This document shows positions 47,858-56,402 of a stretch of 64,000 nucleotides of DNA, piece after piece; position 1 is the first letter of the stretch, and each line of letters starts with the position of its first letter. The DNA is from an uncultured Erythrobacter sp. (lineage in GTDB: Bacteria > Pseudomonadota > Alphaproteobacteria > Sphingomonadales > Sphingomonadaceae). The DNA is taken from the NCBI RefSeq assembly GCF_947502395.1, contig NZ_CANMZM010000002.1:434001-498000 (forward strand), in the 5' to 3' direction. A program made the translations under genes and the position numbers. The notes below the pieces were generated by a model. The model saw only the letters and a list, made by a program, of their open reading frames with translations, made no database searches and was not told the DNA's origin.

Positions 47858-49705
47858 ATGGAGCAGCCTAAGGCAGAGGGGATGGGTCAGGCACCGAATA
47901 AAGAGTGTTTCGTATTGCTCGACGATGCCCGCGCGCCAAGTCACGGTGGCGCGAGCGCTGCAGCAGATGCGCTGTACTATTCGGCGCCATACGAGATCTT
48001 TGTCGCTTTTCGCCCTGAAGATGTGGTCCCCACTCTTGAAGCTGCCGAAGCGTCCCGCGCAAAGGGTGGAGCGCTTGCTGGGCTGATTGCCTATGAGGCG
48101 GGACTGGCGCTTGAAGACCGGATCGTACCGCTCGCTAATGCAAGAAGTGGCGCTCATGGCCCGCTTGTGTGGCTTGGTCTGTTCGAGGAGCCGGAGCGCA
48201 TACCGGCCGCCGATGTACCGGCTTGGTTGGCAGCGCGGAGCGAAGGAACAGCAAGCCTAAGCCCAATGGAGCCCCAGCTTTCGCCTGCTGGCTATGAGGC
48301 CGCCTTTGGGCGATTGAGCAAACGCATTAGCGATGGCGACATCTATCAGGCGAACCTCACCTACCCGCTCGCAGGATCATATCGCGGTGACCCCATGGCT
48401 CTCTATGCGCAACTGCGCAGCTCAGCCAACGCGGGCTATGGCGGCATGGTGTTCGATGGTTCGGACTGGCTCTTGAGCTTCTCACCGGAGCTGTTTGTCG
48501 CGCTCGACCCAGAAGGTAAGGCCAAGGCCAAGCCGATGAAGGGCACGCGACCTCGAGGAACTGATACGGAGACCGATGCCGCCCTCGCCAAAGAGCTATC
48601 GGAGTCGGTCAAGGACAAGGCCGAAAACTTGATGATCGTCGACCTTATTCGCAATGATCTCTCCCGCGTGGCTATTCCGGGGAGCGTGCGGGTTGACGCG
48701 CCTTTTGCGATTGAGAGCTACCCAACGGTTCATCAGATGGTTTCCAGCGTGCGTGCCCAACTGGCCGAGGGTATGGGAGCAAGCGATCTGGTGCGGGCGA
48801 TGTTCCCGTGCGGCTCGATCACCGGCGCGCCCAAGATCCGCGCTATGGAATTGATCCAAGAAGTCGAACGCGATGCACGAGGAGCCTATTGCGGAGCGAT
48901 TGGGCGGATCGGTGCTGATGGCTCGGCCGCGTTTAATGTAGCGATCCGTACGCTAAAGCTCACCCCTATTGAGAATGACCAAGGGAGCGCCATTCTCGGC
49001 GTGGGATCAGCGATTGTCGCGGACAGTGATCCGCTAGCGGAGCGCCGCGAGTGCGAAGTGAAAGCGGGTTTCGCGCGCGGGGGATCATCGGGCGGCGCAG
49101 ACCTCATCGAGACCATGGCTTTTGACCCAGAAACGGGGATCGCCCTCCTAGAACTGCACTTAGCGCGCATGAAAAGAAGCGCAGCTGCGCTAGGCTTTGA
49201 ATTCGACCGCCATGCTCTGCGTAATCAGATACAAGCGCTGGTCTTCGAGCTTTCCGCGCCCACAAAAGTGCGCCTACTCACGTCCAAAGGCGGAGCCAGT
49301 GCGATTGAAACTGGCTCTATGCCACAAGCTTTCGATGGGCCAGCTCCGGCGGTCGCCTTGCCCAATCCGCTTGATCCATCGGACTGGCGTCTCTCTCACA
49401 AGACGAGTGATCGAGGGTTCTATGTGGACGCATTGCGTGCAGCGAAAGCTCATGGAGGCGAAGAGGCCTTGCTCGTGCGCGAGGATGGATTGGTCACCGA
49501 AGGAAGCTTCACCAATGTCTTTGTCGAGCGCGATGGAGTGCTGCTAACTCCGCCCGCCTCGCTTGGATTGCTGCCAGGCGTCTTGCGTGAGTATCTGATC
49601 GAGAAAGGTCAGGCGCGTGAGGCGGAGTTGACGCTCGATGACTTGATTGACGGGTTTCAGCTAGGCAATGCCGTGCGCGGATTGTTTGCAGCAAAGCTCG
49701 TCTAG
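47858..49705 (+). CDS. pabBC: Bifunctional aminodeoxychorismate synthase component I / aminodeoxychorismate lyase
   Basis: The fused protein makes 4-aminobenzoate for folate. The N-terminal PabB part has GDIYQANLTYPL, VDLIRNDLSRVA, SYPTVHQMVSSV and MFPCGSITGAPKIRAME, the chorismate-binding core. The C-terminal part (from about 390) is a class IV PLP lyase with LVREDGLVTEGSFTNVFVE and LLPGVLREYLIE. The fusion is known in alphaproteobacteria. The start is uncertain among GTG 47855, ATG 47858 and ATG 47882. It diverges from the HerA-like gene across 130 bases. Confidence 0.9.
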   Translation: MEQPKAEGMGQAPNKECFVLLDDARAPSHGGASAAADALYYSAPYEIFVAFRPEDVVPTLEAAEASRAKGGALAGLIAYEAGLALEDRIVPLANARSGAHGPLVWLGLFEEPERIPAADVPAWLAARSEGTASLSPMEPQLSPAGYEAAFGRLSKRISDGDIYQANLTYPLAGSYRGDPMALYAQLRSSANAGYGGMVFDGSDWLLSFSPELFVALDPEGKAKAKPMKGTRPRGTDTETDAALAKELSESVKDKAENLMIVDLIRNDLSRVAIPGSVRVDAPFAIESYPTVHQMVSSVRAQLAEGMGASDLVRAMFPCGSITGAPKIRAMELIQEVERDARGAYCGAIGRIGADGSAAFNVAIRTLKLTPIENDQGSAILGVGSAIVADSDPLAERRECEVKAGFARGGSSGGADLIETMAFDPETGIALLELHLARMKRSAAALGFEFDRHALRNQIQALVFELSAPTKVRLLTSKGGASAIETGSMPQAFDGPAPAVALPNPLDPSDWRLSHKTSDRGFYVDALRAAKAHGGEEALLVREDGLVTEGSFTNVFVERDGVLLTPPASLGLLPGVLREYLIEKGQAREAELTLDDLIDGFQLGNAVRGLFAAKLV

Positions 49706-49751
49706 AGAAACATCCTTCGACAAGCTCATGGCTAAGGGATAGGGCGCGCAT

Positions 49752-50456
49752 ATGACCTCTATCCCCATTCTTTACGAAGACGGCGAAGCACTCGTTATTG
49801 ATATGCCAGCTGGTCTTCCCGTGGATCGGCCCAAACGTGGGGGAGCGTGTCTCGAAGACCATCTCGACGATCTGAAACTCGGATTTCAGCGTCGCCCTGT
49901 CGCCGTGCACCGACTTGATACCGATACATCGGGTTGCTTGCTTTTGGCCCGTAATCCCAAGGCATTGAAACGTTTCAACAAGGCGTTTGAGGATCGCTTG
50001 GTGAGCAAAACCTATCTGGCCGTGCTGGATCTCGCGCCGGCTGAAGCCTCGGGCACGATTGCGCTATCGCTCTCGAAGATAAGTTCAGCCGAAAAAGGCT
50101 GGCGAATGATTGCCGCCAAAAAGGGAAAGCCCGCCGTCTCACACTGGGAACTTATAGAGACCATCGGAGACGGCGATAAGGTACGTTCGCTTATCCGCTT
50201 TCGCCCGGAAACAGGGCGGACCCACCAATTGCGTGTCCATGCACTGCAAGGTCTGGGAGCACCGCTCTTGGGCGATCCGGTTTACGGCCCGGTTCGCGGC
50301 CAGAACAAAGGTGCTCCTCGCACGATGCTGCATGCCGAATCCATTGCGGTGGAGCGTGTCGGCAAGCCACCCATTTCTGCTCATGCGCCCTTCCCGGAGG
50401 ATTTTCTGCGCGCCGGCCTTAGTCCGCCGCAATCATCTCAGCCCCAAGATGGATGA
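49752..50456 (+). CDS. RluA-family pseudouridine synthase
   Basis: The 234-residue enzyme isomerises uridine in rRNA or tRNA. It carries HRLDTDTSGCLLLARN (catalytic aspartate), a central KTYLAVLD strand and RPETGRTHQLRVHALQGLGAPLLGD. It lacks an S4 domain, as in RluA-like or YqcB-like enzymes; the target uridine is not known. It overlaps the next gene by eight bases. Confidence 0.88.
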   Translation: MTSIPILYEDGEALVIDMPAGLPVDRPKRGGACLEDHLDDLKLGFQRRPVAVHRLDTDTSGCLLLARNPKALKRFNKAFEDRLVSKTYLAVLDLAPAEASGTIALSLSKISSAEKGWRMIAAKKGKPAVSHWELIETIGDGDKVRSLIRFRPETGRTHQLRVHALQGLGAPLLGDPVYGPVRGQNKGAPRTMLHAESIAVERVGKPPISAHAPFPEDFLRAGLSPPQSSQPQDG

Positions 50457-50865
50457 CACCCTCCTCGACCGCGCCCATGCATTGGCTGAGGAAAGCTTCC
50501 TCGCAGGTTCCGGCCCCGGCGGTCAGAACGCCAACAAGGTCGCAACTGAGGTTCAACTGCGGGTCAACATCTACTCCCTGCGTCTGCCACCCCCCGTTTT
50601 TGCAAGGCTACGCGATCTCGCAGGCTCCAAACTCACCGCCTCAGGCGACCTATTGATCACCGCCCGCCAGCACCGGACGCAAGAAGCGAATCGGGTTTTG
50701 GCTCGTGAGCGGATGGAGGAAATGCTGGAAGCCGCTCACCGCGCTCCCAAGAAACGCGCAAAGTCCCGCGTTAACCGCGTGGGAAAAACGCAGCGCCTAA
50801 AAGCCAAGAAAGCGCGCAGTGATGTGAAATCCAAGCGCGGTAAAGTCAGCCGATCCGAATGGTGA
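50449..50865 (+). CDS. arfB: Alternative ribosome-rescue factor / peptidyl-tRNA hydrolase ArfB
   Basis: The 138-residue protein has the GGQ loop GSGPGGQNANKVATEVQL that hydrolyses peptidyl-tRNA on stalled ribosomes, then a basic C-terminal tail (KKRAKSRVNRVGKTQRLKAKKARSD) that enters the empty mRNA channel. Its ATG lies inside the end of the pseudouridine synthase gene, overlapping by eight bases, so translation is probably coupled. It does not encode the longer RF1/RF2 domains. Confidence 0.92.
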   Translation: MDDTLLDRAHALAEESFLAGSGPGGQNANKVATEVQLRVNIYSLRLPPPVFARLRDLAGSKLTASGDLLITARQHRTQEANRVLARERMEEMLEAAHRAPKKRAKSRVNRVGKTQRLKAKKARSDVKSKRGKVSRSEW

Positions 50866-50871
50866 CTCCGC

Positions 50872-50877
50872 TTGACT
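50872..50877 (+). promoter_or_regulatory. -35-like element upstream of rpmG
   Basis: TTGACT lies 132 bases before rpmG, just after arfB. No matching -10 box of good quality was found at 16 to 18 bases. Only the -35-like motif is supported. Confidence 0.25.
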
Positions 50878-51008
50878 TTTCCCCGTGAATCGCTCAGAGG
50901 CGCGCGTCTGTAAGGCGGCGTGCCCGAAACCTGGTTCAGGCAACAGGCAAGAGCCGCCCTTTATTTTTTGGCCATCTGGCCTCACCGACTATCTTGTAGG
51001 AATTTGCA

Positions 51009-51176
51009 ATGGCGAAGCCAGCAACCGTGAAAATCCGTCTTGTGTCGACTGCCGACACCGGCTTTTTCTACGTGACCAAAAAGAACCCGCGTAACATCAC
51101 CGAGAAGATGACGTTCCGCAAATACGATCCGGTCGTGAAAAAGCATGTCGAGTTCAAGGAAGCCAAGATCAAGTAA
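51009..51176 (+). CDS. rpmG: 50S ribosomal protein L33
   Basis: The 55-residue protein is L33, a small subunit of the 50S ribosome. It reads [20 protein letters not shown] and continues with [27 protein letters not shown], the conserved L33 pattern. TAGGA lies about eight bases before the ATG. It is the short, cysteine-free type found in alphaproteobacteria, so zinc binding is not expected. At 55 codons it falls under many ORF length cut-offs. Confidence 0.97.
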   Translation: MAKPATVKIRLVSTADTGFFYVTKKNPRNITEKMTFRKYDPVVKKHVEFKEAKIK

Positions 51177-51261
51177 GGTCTGGCGCGCAGCTTCGCGGCT
51201 GAACCGTGAAGCGCTCCAAAATTCATCGACAGTTCAACGCGGCCTGCGTAAATCTGATTAC

Positions 51262-51942
51262 ATGAGAAAAATGAAACTCCTCCGTCCGCTCGGCATCACG
51301 CTTGCCGCTGCGGGTACGTGTGCTTTGGGTCTATCGCTTGGGAGCACGAGCGCTTCCTCCACATTTGCGCCACCCGCGGTCGCTCAAGCCAACAGCCCTG
51401 ATCTTGACCGGGCGGTCACGGCACTGCGCGCCATCTCAACGATGAAGGCCGATTTCAATCAGATCGACCGCGCGGGCAACGTCGTGAACGGCACCATGAC
51501 CTTAAAGCGGCCAGGCAAGATTCGCTTTGACTATGGCGAGGACGCGGATCTGCTCGTCGTCTCCAATGGCCGATCGCTCTACATGATCGACTATGAGGTC
51601 AATCAGGTTGAGCGCTGGCCGATCAGAAATTCACCATTGGGCGCTCTTCTCGACCCCAATCGCGATGTGAAACAATTCGGAACTTTGCTCTCGCTGGGCG
51701 GCTCTGAAGTGGTGAGCGTCGACGTTAGAGATCCCAATCGCCCTGAATATGGGCGGATCATCATGAACTTTGTGCGCAATCGAAGCGCACCAGGCGGCTT
51801 GCAGCTAATGAACTGGGTGGCGGTCGATGCGCAGAATTATCGCACCACTGTGCGACTCAGTAACCACCGGTATGGCATATCTGTACCCGATTCGACGTTC
51901 AGGTTCCGCGATCCGCGCCGTTCCTCTCGTCGACCACGCTGA
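51262..51942 (+). CDS. LolA-like outer membrane lipoprotein carrier
   Basis: The 226-residue protein has a long N-terminal signal region (GITLAAAGTCALGLSLGSTSAS) and the LolA-type beta-sheet domain with LRAISTMKADFNQIDRAGNVVNGTMTL-like first strands, IRFDYGEDADLLVVSNG, and a C-terminal basic tail. LolA carries lipoproteins across the periplasm. It could also be a LolA-like protein with another cargo. ATG at 51262 is used; the longer frame to 51145 would overlap rpmG. It follows rpmG by 85 bases. Confidence 0.82.
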   Translation: MRKMKLLRPLGITLAAAGTCALGLSLGSTSASSTFAPPAVAQANSPDLDRAVTALRAISTMKADFNQIDRAGNVVNGTMTLKRPGKIRFDYGEDADLLVVSNGRSLYMIDYEVNQVERWPIRNSPLGALLDPNRDVKQFGTLLSLGGSEVVSVDVRDPNRPEYGRIIMNFVRNRSAPGGLQLMNWVAVDAQNYRTTVRLSNHRYGISVPDSTFRFRDPRRSSRRPR

Positions 51943-52010
51943 ACGTTTCGACCTCAAAAGGTTGTAATTCTGCGACAAAGCCAACGAGACGTTCATTTAC
52001 CTGAAAGCTC

Positions 52011-52031
52011 AGAACCATTAATAATGGTTCT
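52011..52031. repeat. Perfect palindrome AGAACCATT-N3-AATGGTTCT
   Basis: A nine-base-arm perfect inverted repeat with a three-base centre, 69 bases after the lolA stop. It has no T-run, so it is more like an operator or RNA stem than a terminator. Confidence 0.6.
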
Positions 52032-52116
52032 CAAGGCGGATGAGGTAGGGTTTCCCCCCTGTTGCCCTTCCCTCTCTAAATGCCGTCTTGACCAAGCGTG
52101 ACGAACGCTAACATTG

Positions 52117-52154
52117 AACCCCAGTGCCAACGCCCCCCGGCACTGGGGTTTTTT
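52117..52154 (+). terminator. Strong rho-independent terminator
   Basis: AACCCCAGTGCC (52117-52128) pairs perfectly with GGCACTGGGGTT (52139-52150) around a ten-base loop and is followed by a T-run ending at 52154. Confidence 0.92.
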
Positions 52155-52244
52155 CTTGCCCTTTGTCGATTTTCAGGCCCTCGAGACCGACAAGTGTTTC
52201 CCCAAAGCTTGTGACCCTTGGCACTTATCCCTAGTTGACCTTGC

Positions 52245-53048
52245 ATGCTTAGTGTCGCGACTTGGAACATAAACTCAGCGCGTTTGCGCCTCCCTATCAT
52301 CGAAAAGTATCTCCAAATGCAGGGGCCTGACATTTTGTGCCTGCAAGAGATCAAGTGTCAGGAGCACCAATTCCCAGCAGAAGCTCTCGTAGCTCTTGGC
52401 TATGAGCATCAGGCGATTTGCGGGCAAAAAGGCTATCACGGTGTGGCGACAGTCAGTCGGGTGCCGATCCGCGAAGACTCGCGCCACGACTGGCAAGCCA
52501 ATGGCGAAGCACGCCATGTTGGTGTCGAAGTTGTCGGCCGGGAAGTGGATGGCAAGACCATTCGCATCGACAATGTTTATGTCCCTGCAGGCGGCGATGA
52601 GCCGGACCGCAAGAAGAACCCCAAATTCGGCCAGAAGCTCGATTTTCTTGGCCGCATGACCGATTGGGCCAAATCCATTGAAAAACCAACGCTGATCGTC
52701 GGAGACTTCAACATCGCACCGCTGGAAAGCGATGTGTGGAACCACAAACAACTGCTCAAAGTCGTCAGCCACACGCCGATTGAGGTTGAAACCTTAGGTC
52801 GTTTTCAAGAGGCGCATGACTGGGTTGATATTGGTCGCGAGCACATTCGTGATCCCGGGCGCTATTTCAGCTGGTGGTCATACCGATCGAAAGATTGGCG
52901 CGTAAACGATCGTGGGCGCAGGCTCGATCATATGTGGGCTTCACCTGAGCTTGCTGCGAAAGCGACTGGGCACAGCCTGCTCGAAGAGGCGCGCGACTGG
53001 GAGAAGCCTTCCGACCACATTCCGCTTGTGACCGAGTTTGAGCTATAA
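52245..53048 (+). CDS. xth: Exodeoxyribonuclease III
   Basis: The 267-residue metal-dependent nuclease repairs abasic sites and trims 3' ends. Family motifs are all present: MLSVATWNINSARLRL, LCLQEIKCQ, GDFNIAPLESDVW, RLDHMWAS and the final SDHIPLVTEF. It belongs to the XthA type. It follows a terminator by about 90 bases and is followed by ribA after nine bases, so the two may be co-transcribed. Confidence 0.95.
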   Translation: MLSVATWNINSARLRLPIIEKYLQMQGPDILCLQEIKCQEHQFPAEALVALGYEHQAICGQKGYHGVATVSRVPIREDSRHDWQANGEARHVGVEVVGREVDGKTIRIDNVYVPAGGDEPDRKKNPKFGQKLDFLGRMTDWAKSIEKPTLIVGDFNIAPLESDVWNHKQLLKVVSHTPIEVETLGRFQEAHDWVDIGREHIRDPGRYFSWWSYRSKDWRVNDRGRRLDHMWASPELAAKATGHSLLEEARDWEKPSDHIPLVTEFEL

Positions 53049-53057
53049 GCTCACTAA

Positions 53058-54158
53058 ATGTGTGACAAGCACCCTCCAAAGCTCAAAGGAGCAAGCCCAG
53101 AACGGCGAGCGGCACAGGCGGTGGATGCTCTACGTCATGGTTGGGCCTTGGATTTCGCCGGAGGGCCGGTGCTGCTGCCAATTGAGACAGCCATCGCGAG
53201 CGGAGCCAAATCCGGCCATTTGCTGATTTCGGCCGCGCGTGCTGCGACACTCAAGCTCACCAATCAGCGTGAGGCCGCGCGTGGAGATTTGCCTCATACT
53301 CCAATCCTTATTCGTGGCGGCGAAGCGATCACTTTAGATGTGGCAAGGCCCATTGCGGACCCCTCACTTGATCTGAACAATCCATTCAAAGGGCCGTTCA
53401 AGGCTGAAATGGTCGAATGGGCCGATGAAGCGGTAGCCGCCATGGAATATGCACGCATCGCCGGGATCCTACCCGCCTTCATGGTGGATCCTGTCGAAGG
53501 AGGAGAACCCCACCCGCTGATCGCGAGTGACTTGGCCGCATACACCGATGCCGGCAGGCTCGACATCATCACCCGTGCACGGCTTCCAGTGAAAGCTAAT
53601 GAAGACGCTGAGATCATCGCCTTCCGTTCAACCGCCGACACGCGCGAACATGTGGCACTGATCATTGGAGAGCAATCGGGCGACCATGAACCTCTGGTCC
53701 GCCTCCACTCGGAGTGTCTCACCGGCGACGTGCTGGGTAGCCTCAAATGCGACTGCGGGCCACAATTGGACGCCGCGCTTGAGGCGATGTCTGCGCACGC
53801 TCGTCAAAATGGCGGCTGGGGCATCTTGCTCTATATGCGCCAAGAGGGGCGCGGCATCGGCCTCATCAACAAGCTGCGCGCCTACCGCTTGCAGGATCAG
53901 GGGTTTGATACGGTCGAGGCCAATGAACGTCTTGGCCTTCCGGACGAGGCGCGGGATTTTCCTGTAGCAGCGCGTATGCTGGAATTGATCGGCGTTCGTT
54001 CGATTCGCCTCCTCACCAACAATCCGGCAAAGGTCAAAAGCCTTGAAGCAACCGGGATCACGGTGAGCGCACGGGTTCACCACCAACTGCCTGACAACCC
54101 TCACAATGCCAAATACCTCGCCACCAAACGCGATAAATCTGGGCATTTGCTCACATGA
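53058..54158 (+). CDS. ribA: GTP cyclohydrolase II with long N-terminal domain
   Basis: The 366-residue enzyme opens GTP for riboflavin synthesis. The C-terminal catalytic domain has RLHSECLTGDVLGSLKCDCG, with three zinc-binding cysteines, then RQEGRGIGL and LLTNNPAKVKSLE. The first 170 or so residues form an extra domain, as seen in alphaproteobacterial RibA, and have no DHBP synthase motif. Its stop overlaps the next start as ATGA. Confidence 0.9.
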   Translation: MCDKHPPKLKGASPERRAAQAVDALRHGWALDFAGGPVLLPIETAIASGAKSGHLLISAARAATLKLTNQREAARGDLPHTPILIRGGEAITLDVARPIADPSLDLNNPFKGPFKAEMVEWADEAVAAMEYARIAGILPAFMVDPVEGGEPHPLIASDLAAYTDAGRLDIITRARLPVKANEDAEIIAFRSTADTREHVALIIGEQSGDHEPLVRLHSECLTGDVLGSLKCDCGPQLDAALEAMSAHARQNGGWGILLYMRQEGRGIGLINKLRAYRLQDQGFDTVEANERLGLPDEARDFPVAARMLELIGVRSIRLLTNNPAKVKSLEATGITVSARVHHQLPDNPHNAKYLATKRDKSGHLLT

Positions 54159-54670
54159 GAGGACCCGAAGTAGCCATCACAATCCGTCCCGAAGCGCCCG
54201 GCGATGAAGACACCATATTTGCTCTCACCGAAGCAGCATTCAAAGAGATGCCGTTTAGCGATGGCGATGAGCAACATCTCGTCAATCGCCTACGTGCCGA
54301 TGGTGATCTGACGTTGTCGTTAGTGGCCGAAGATGAGACGCGGATTGTTGGTCATATCGCCTTTTCACCCGTAACAATCGCCGATGGTTCGAAGGACTGG
54401 TATGGGCTTGGCCCGGTTTCAGTCTGGCCTGAGCAGCACCATCGCGGGATCGGCGGTGCACTGATCAAACGTGGCATTGCAGACATGCGGGACCGCGGTG
54501 CGAAGGGCATCATTCTTCTCGGAAGCAATATCTATTACCCGCGCTTTGGCTTCGCACATCACCCACAACTGACCTACCCCGGCCCGCCGCCTGAGTACTT
54601 CCAAGCGCTGCTTTTGGACGGCGAATTGCCGAGCGGTGAAGTCACTTACGCGCCAGCGTTCTCGGCTTAG
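54155..54670 (+). CDS. GNAT-family N-acetyltransferase
   Basis: The 171-residue protein is a GNAT-fold acetyltransferase with SVWPEQHHRGIGGALIKRGI as the acetyl-CoA-binding motif and IILLGSNIYYPRFGFAHH at the C-terminal part. The target is unknown. It overlaps ribA by four bases (ATGA), so translation is probably coupled, and its stop is interlocked with the stop of the convergent beta-helix gene. Confidence 0.88.
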   Translation: MRGPEVAITIRPEAPGDEDTIFALTEAAFKEMPFSDGDEQHLVNRLRADGDLTLSLVAEDETRIVGHIAFSPVTIADGSKDWYGLGPVSVWPEQHHRGIGGALIKRGIADMRDRGAKGIILLGSNIYYPRFGFAHHPQLTYPGPPPEYFQALLLDGELPSGEVTYAPAFSA

Positions 54671-55674
54671 CGCAGCTCATACTTCGTAAGACCCCGAGCC
54701 AGACTATTGCCGCTCATCACCACGCGTGAATTGGTCCAGTCGGCAAGGAACACACTTGCTCGGTTGAGGCCCGGCACAAAACGCGCGGTGTTGTCTTTCA
54801 CCACCAACCCGTCTGGGTCGTGCAGCAAGTCTTCCGCACCCAGAGCGATAAAGGCAGAATAGTTCTCTTTATCGCGCCCCTGCACAAACCAATTGTTGGC
54901 GATGCTGCCCGTACTGCCTGCGGGGAGGTCAATCATGTAGTTGGTGCCGGAGCCGTTGGCATCGTCGAAGCTGTTGTCTTCAAGGATGACGTTGGCCGAA
55001 CGCGCTTTGACATAGTGGCCACCACGGCCCTTTTCAAAACGACTCTCGCGCACCGTCAGCTCGCCATAATTGCCGATATAGATCGAATGGGCACAGCCCG
55101 CCGAATGCTCGCAAGTGCCAAGCCCGCTAAAGGTGGAGCGCAAAATATAGATGCGGCCGGTGGGATTGTCTGCCGTGAGAATGCCCTGCTGACTATTGAG
55201 AAAGCGCGAATAGGCTACGTTGAGCGCGCCAGTTTCGAGCCGAATGCCCGCACCATTGCCATCGCCGACCGCCATATTGGTAAAAGTGAGCCCGCGCACT
55301 TCTGCGCCAAGCCCGCGCAGAACAAGCGCGGCTTTGCCTTCGCAAGCGCGGCGGTCAAAGGTCACGGTGCCAGCCTCGCGAGCCGCATAGACGACAACAC
55401 CCGCAGTCTGCACCGCGCATTGGCGATAGGTGCCTGGAGCGATCTCAATCGTCCCACGCCGGTCACCAATCGCATCGACTGCGGCCTGGAGCGTTGAATA
55501 GCTGCGCCCGTTTTCCTTGATCGTAAACGGCTGGCCGCCACTTTGGGCATAGGCTGCCGTTCCCGTGAACAAAAACGCGGCAAGCATCAACACCGCAAGG
55601 AAAAATGCATGGTCAAATGCATTGGCTATGCGAACAGACAAAGGGCGAGTGGGAGCGGTCAGATACTGTCTCAT
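54667..55674 (-). CDS. Exported right-handed beta-helix protein
   Basis: The 335-residue protein has a long N-terminal signal (FFLAVLMLAAFLFTGTAAYAQ) and a parallel beta-helix with pectin lyase-like turns: TLQAAVDAIGDRRGTIEIAPGTYR, RGLTFTNMAVGDGNGAGI, SRFLNSQQGILTADN and DNSFDDANGSGTNYMI. It is probably periplasmic and could bind or cleave a polysaccharide, but no catalytic residues are certain. ATG at 55674 is used over 55746. Confidence 0.82.
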   Translation of the reverse strand: MRQYLTAPTRPLSVRIANAFDHAFFLAVLMLAAFLFTGTAAYAQSGGQPFTIKENGRSYSTLQAAVDAIGDRRGTIEIAPGTYRQCAVQTAGVVVYAAREAGTVTFDRRACEGKAALVLRGLGAEVRGLTFTNMAVGDGNGAGIRLETGALNVAYSRFLNSQQGILTADNPTGRIYILRSTFSGLGTCEHSAGCAHSIYIGNYGELTVRESRFEKGRGGHYVKARSANVILEDNSFDDANGSGTNYMIDLPAGSTGSIANNWFVQGRDKENYSAFIALGAEDLLHDPDGLVVKDNTARFVPGLNRASVFLADWTNSRVVMSGNSLARGLTKYELR

Positions 55675-55826
55675 GGGCACAATAGTATCTGTTGGTGGCC
55701 TTGAGCGGGAGCGCCTCTTCGCCTGTGTGCCGTTTCGGTCCATCAATTGGGGCTTGGCTTAACGCTGCCGAGACCGCTACACCGGAGCCCATAACGGGTT
55801 CGAACTTAAGAGGAGGACACCCCCCA

Positions 55827-56174
55827 ATGAAAAAGCTAGCTGTAATCGCAGCCCTCGGCAGCCTTGGTTTGGTCGCTTGCGGCAGCACTGACGACGCATC
55901 AACCGAAGCGATGCCCGACACAGTTGAAATGCCAGCTGACGAAGCCTTGGAACCAATTGTCGAAGAGCCCGTGGAAGACACCCAAGCGCTCGAAGCACTT
56001 GACCCAGCGGACACTGCGCCCAGCCTTGAAAGCACAGAAGCGGCCGCCGATGCGGCAGCTGACGTGGCTGCCGAAGCAGCGGCTGCCGCAGAAGCAGCTG
56101 CGGCCGCGGCTGCAGCAGATGTTGGCGATGCCGCCGAAGCTGCTGCTGCCGAAGTTGCCGAGGAAATCGACTAA
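55827..56174 (+). CDS. Ala-rich putative lipoprotein
   Basis: The 115-residue protein has a lipoprotein signal (MKKLAVIAALGSLGLVAC) followed by an acidic region and then a tail of almost only Ala with regularly spaced Asp and Glu. AGGAGG is about ten bases before the ATG. The tail should form a long amphipathic helix. I recognise no family. The next short lipoprotein gene starts three bases after its stop. Confidence 0.7.
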   Translation: MKKLAVIAALGSLGLVACGSTDDASTEAMPDTVEMPADEALEPIVEEPVEDTQALEALDPADTAPSLESTEAAADAAADVAAEAAAAAEAAAAAAAADVGDAAEAAAAEVAEEID

Positions 56175-56177
56175 ACC

Positions 56178-56402
56178 ATGGCGGCAAAGCGAGTAGGCAT
56201 CGCTACGATTTTCGTGCCGGGTTTGCTGCTCGCCGCCTGCGACGGATCAGGCGGCGCAGAGGGACCTGGCTCGGTTAGTGTAGACGAGGCAAAAGCGCTT
56301 GATGAAGCTGCCGAAATGCTAGAGGAGCGCCGCCTTCCCGAGGGGGCGCTACCTCCTGTTTCCACTCCTCAGCAAGAGGTCGGAGAGGAAGAGGTCGAAT
56401 GA
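56178..56402 (+). CDS. Small putative lipoprotein
   Basis: The 74-residue protein has a lipobox (VPGLLLAAC) and an acidic, otherwise plain mature part of about 50 residues (EAKALDEAAEMLEERRLPEG). It has no recognised domain. It overlaps the start of the acyl-CoA dehydrogenase as ATGA, so the two are likely translated together. Function unknown. Confidence 0.65.
   Translation: MAAKRVGIATIFVPGLLLAACDGSGGAEGPGSVSVDEAKALDEAAEMLEERRLPEGALPPVSTPQQEVGEEEVE

Larger units (their letters stand above)
52011..52154 (+). ncRNA. Possible small RNA or 3' UTR between lolA and xth
   Basis: The stretch has no ORF, holds a stem at 52011-52031 and a pyrimidine-rich TTTCCCCCCTGTTGCCCTTC region, and ends at a strong terminator (52117-52154). 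It may be a separate small RNA or the processed 3' end of the lolA transcript. No promoter was identified. Confidence 0.35.

Noticed and set aside
49706..49740. CATCCTTCGACAAGCTC as a REP copy between pabBC and the pseudouridine synthase
   Set aside because: Only half an arm is present and no inverted partner was found, so it is not listed as a repeat.
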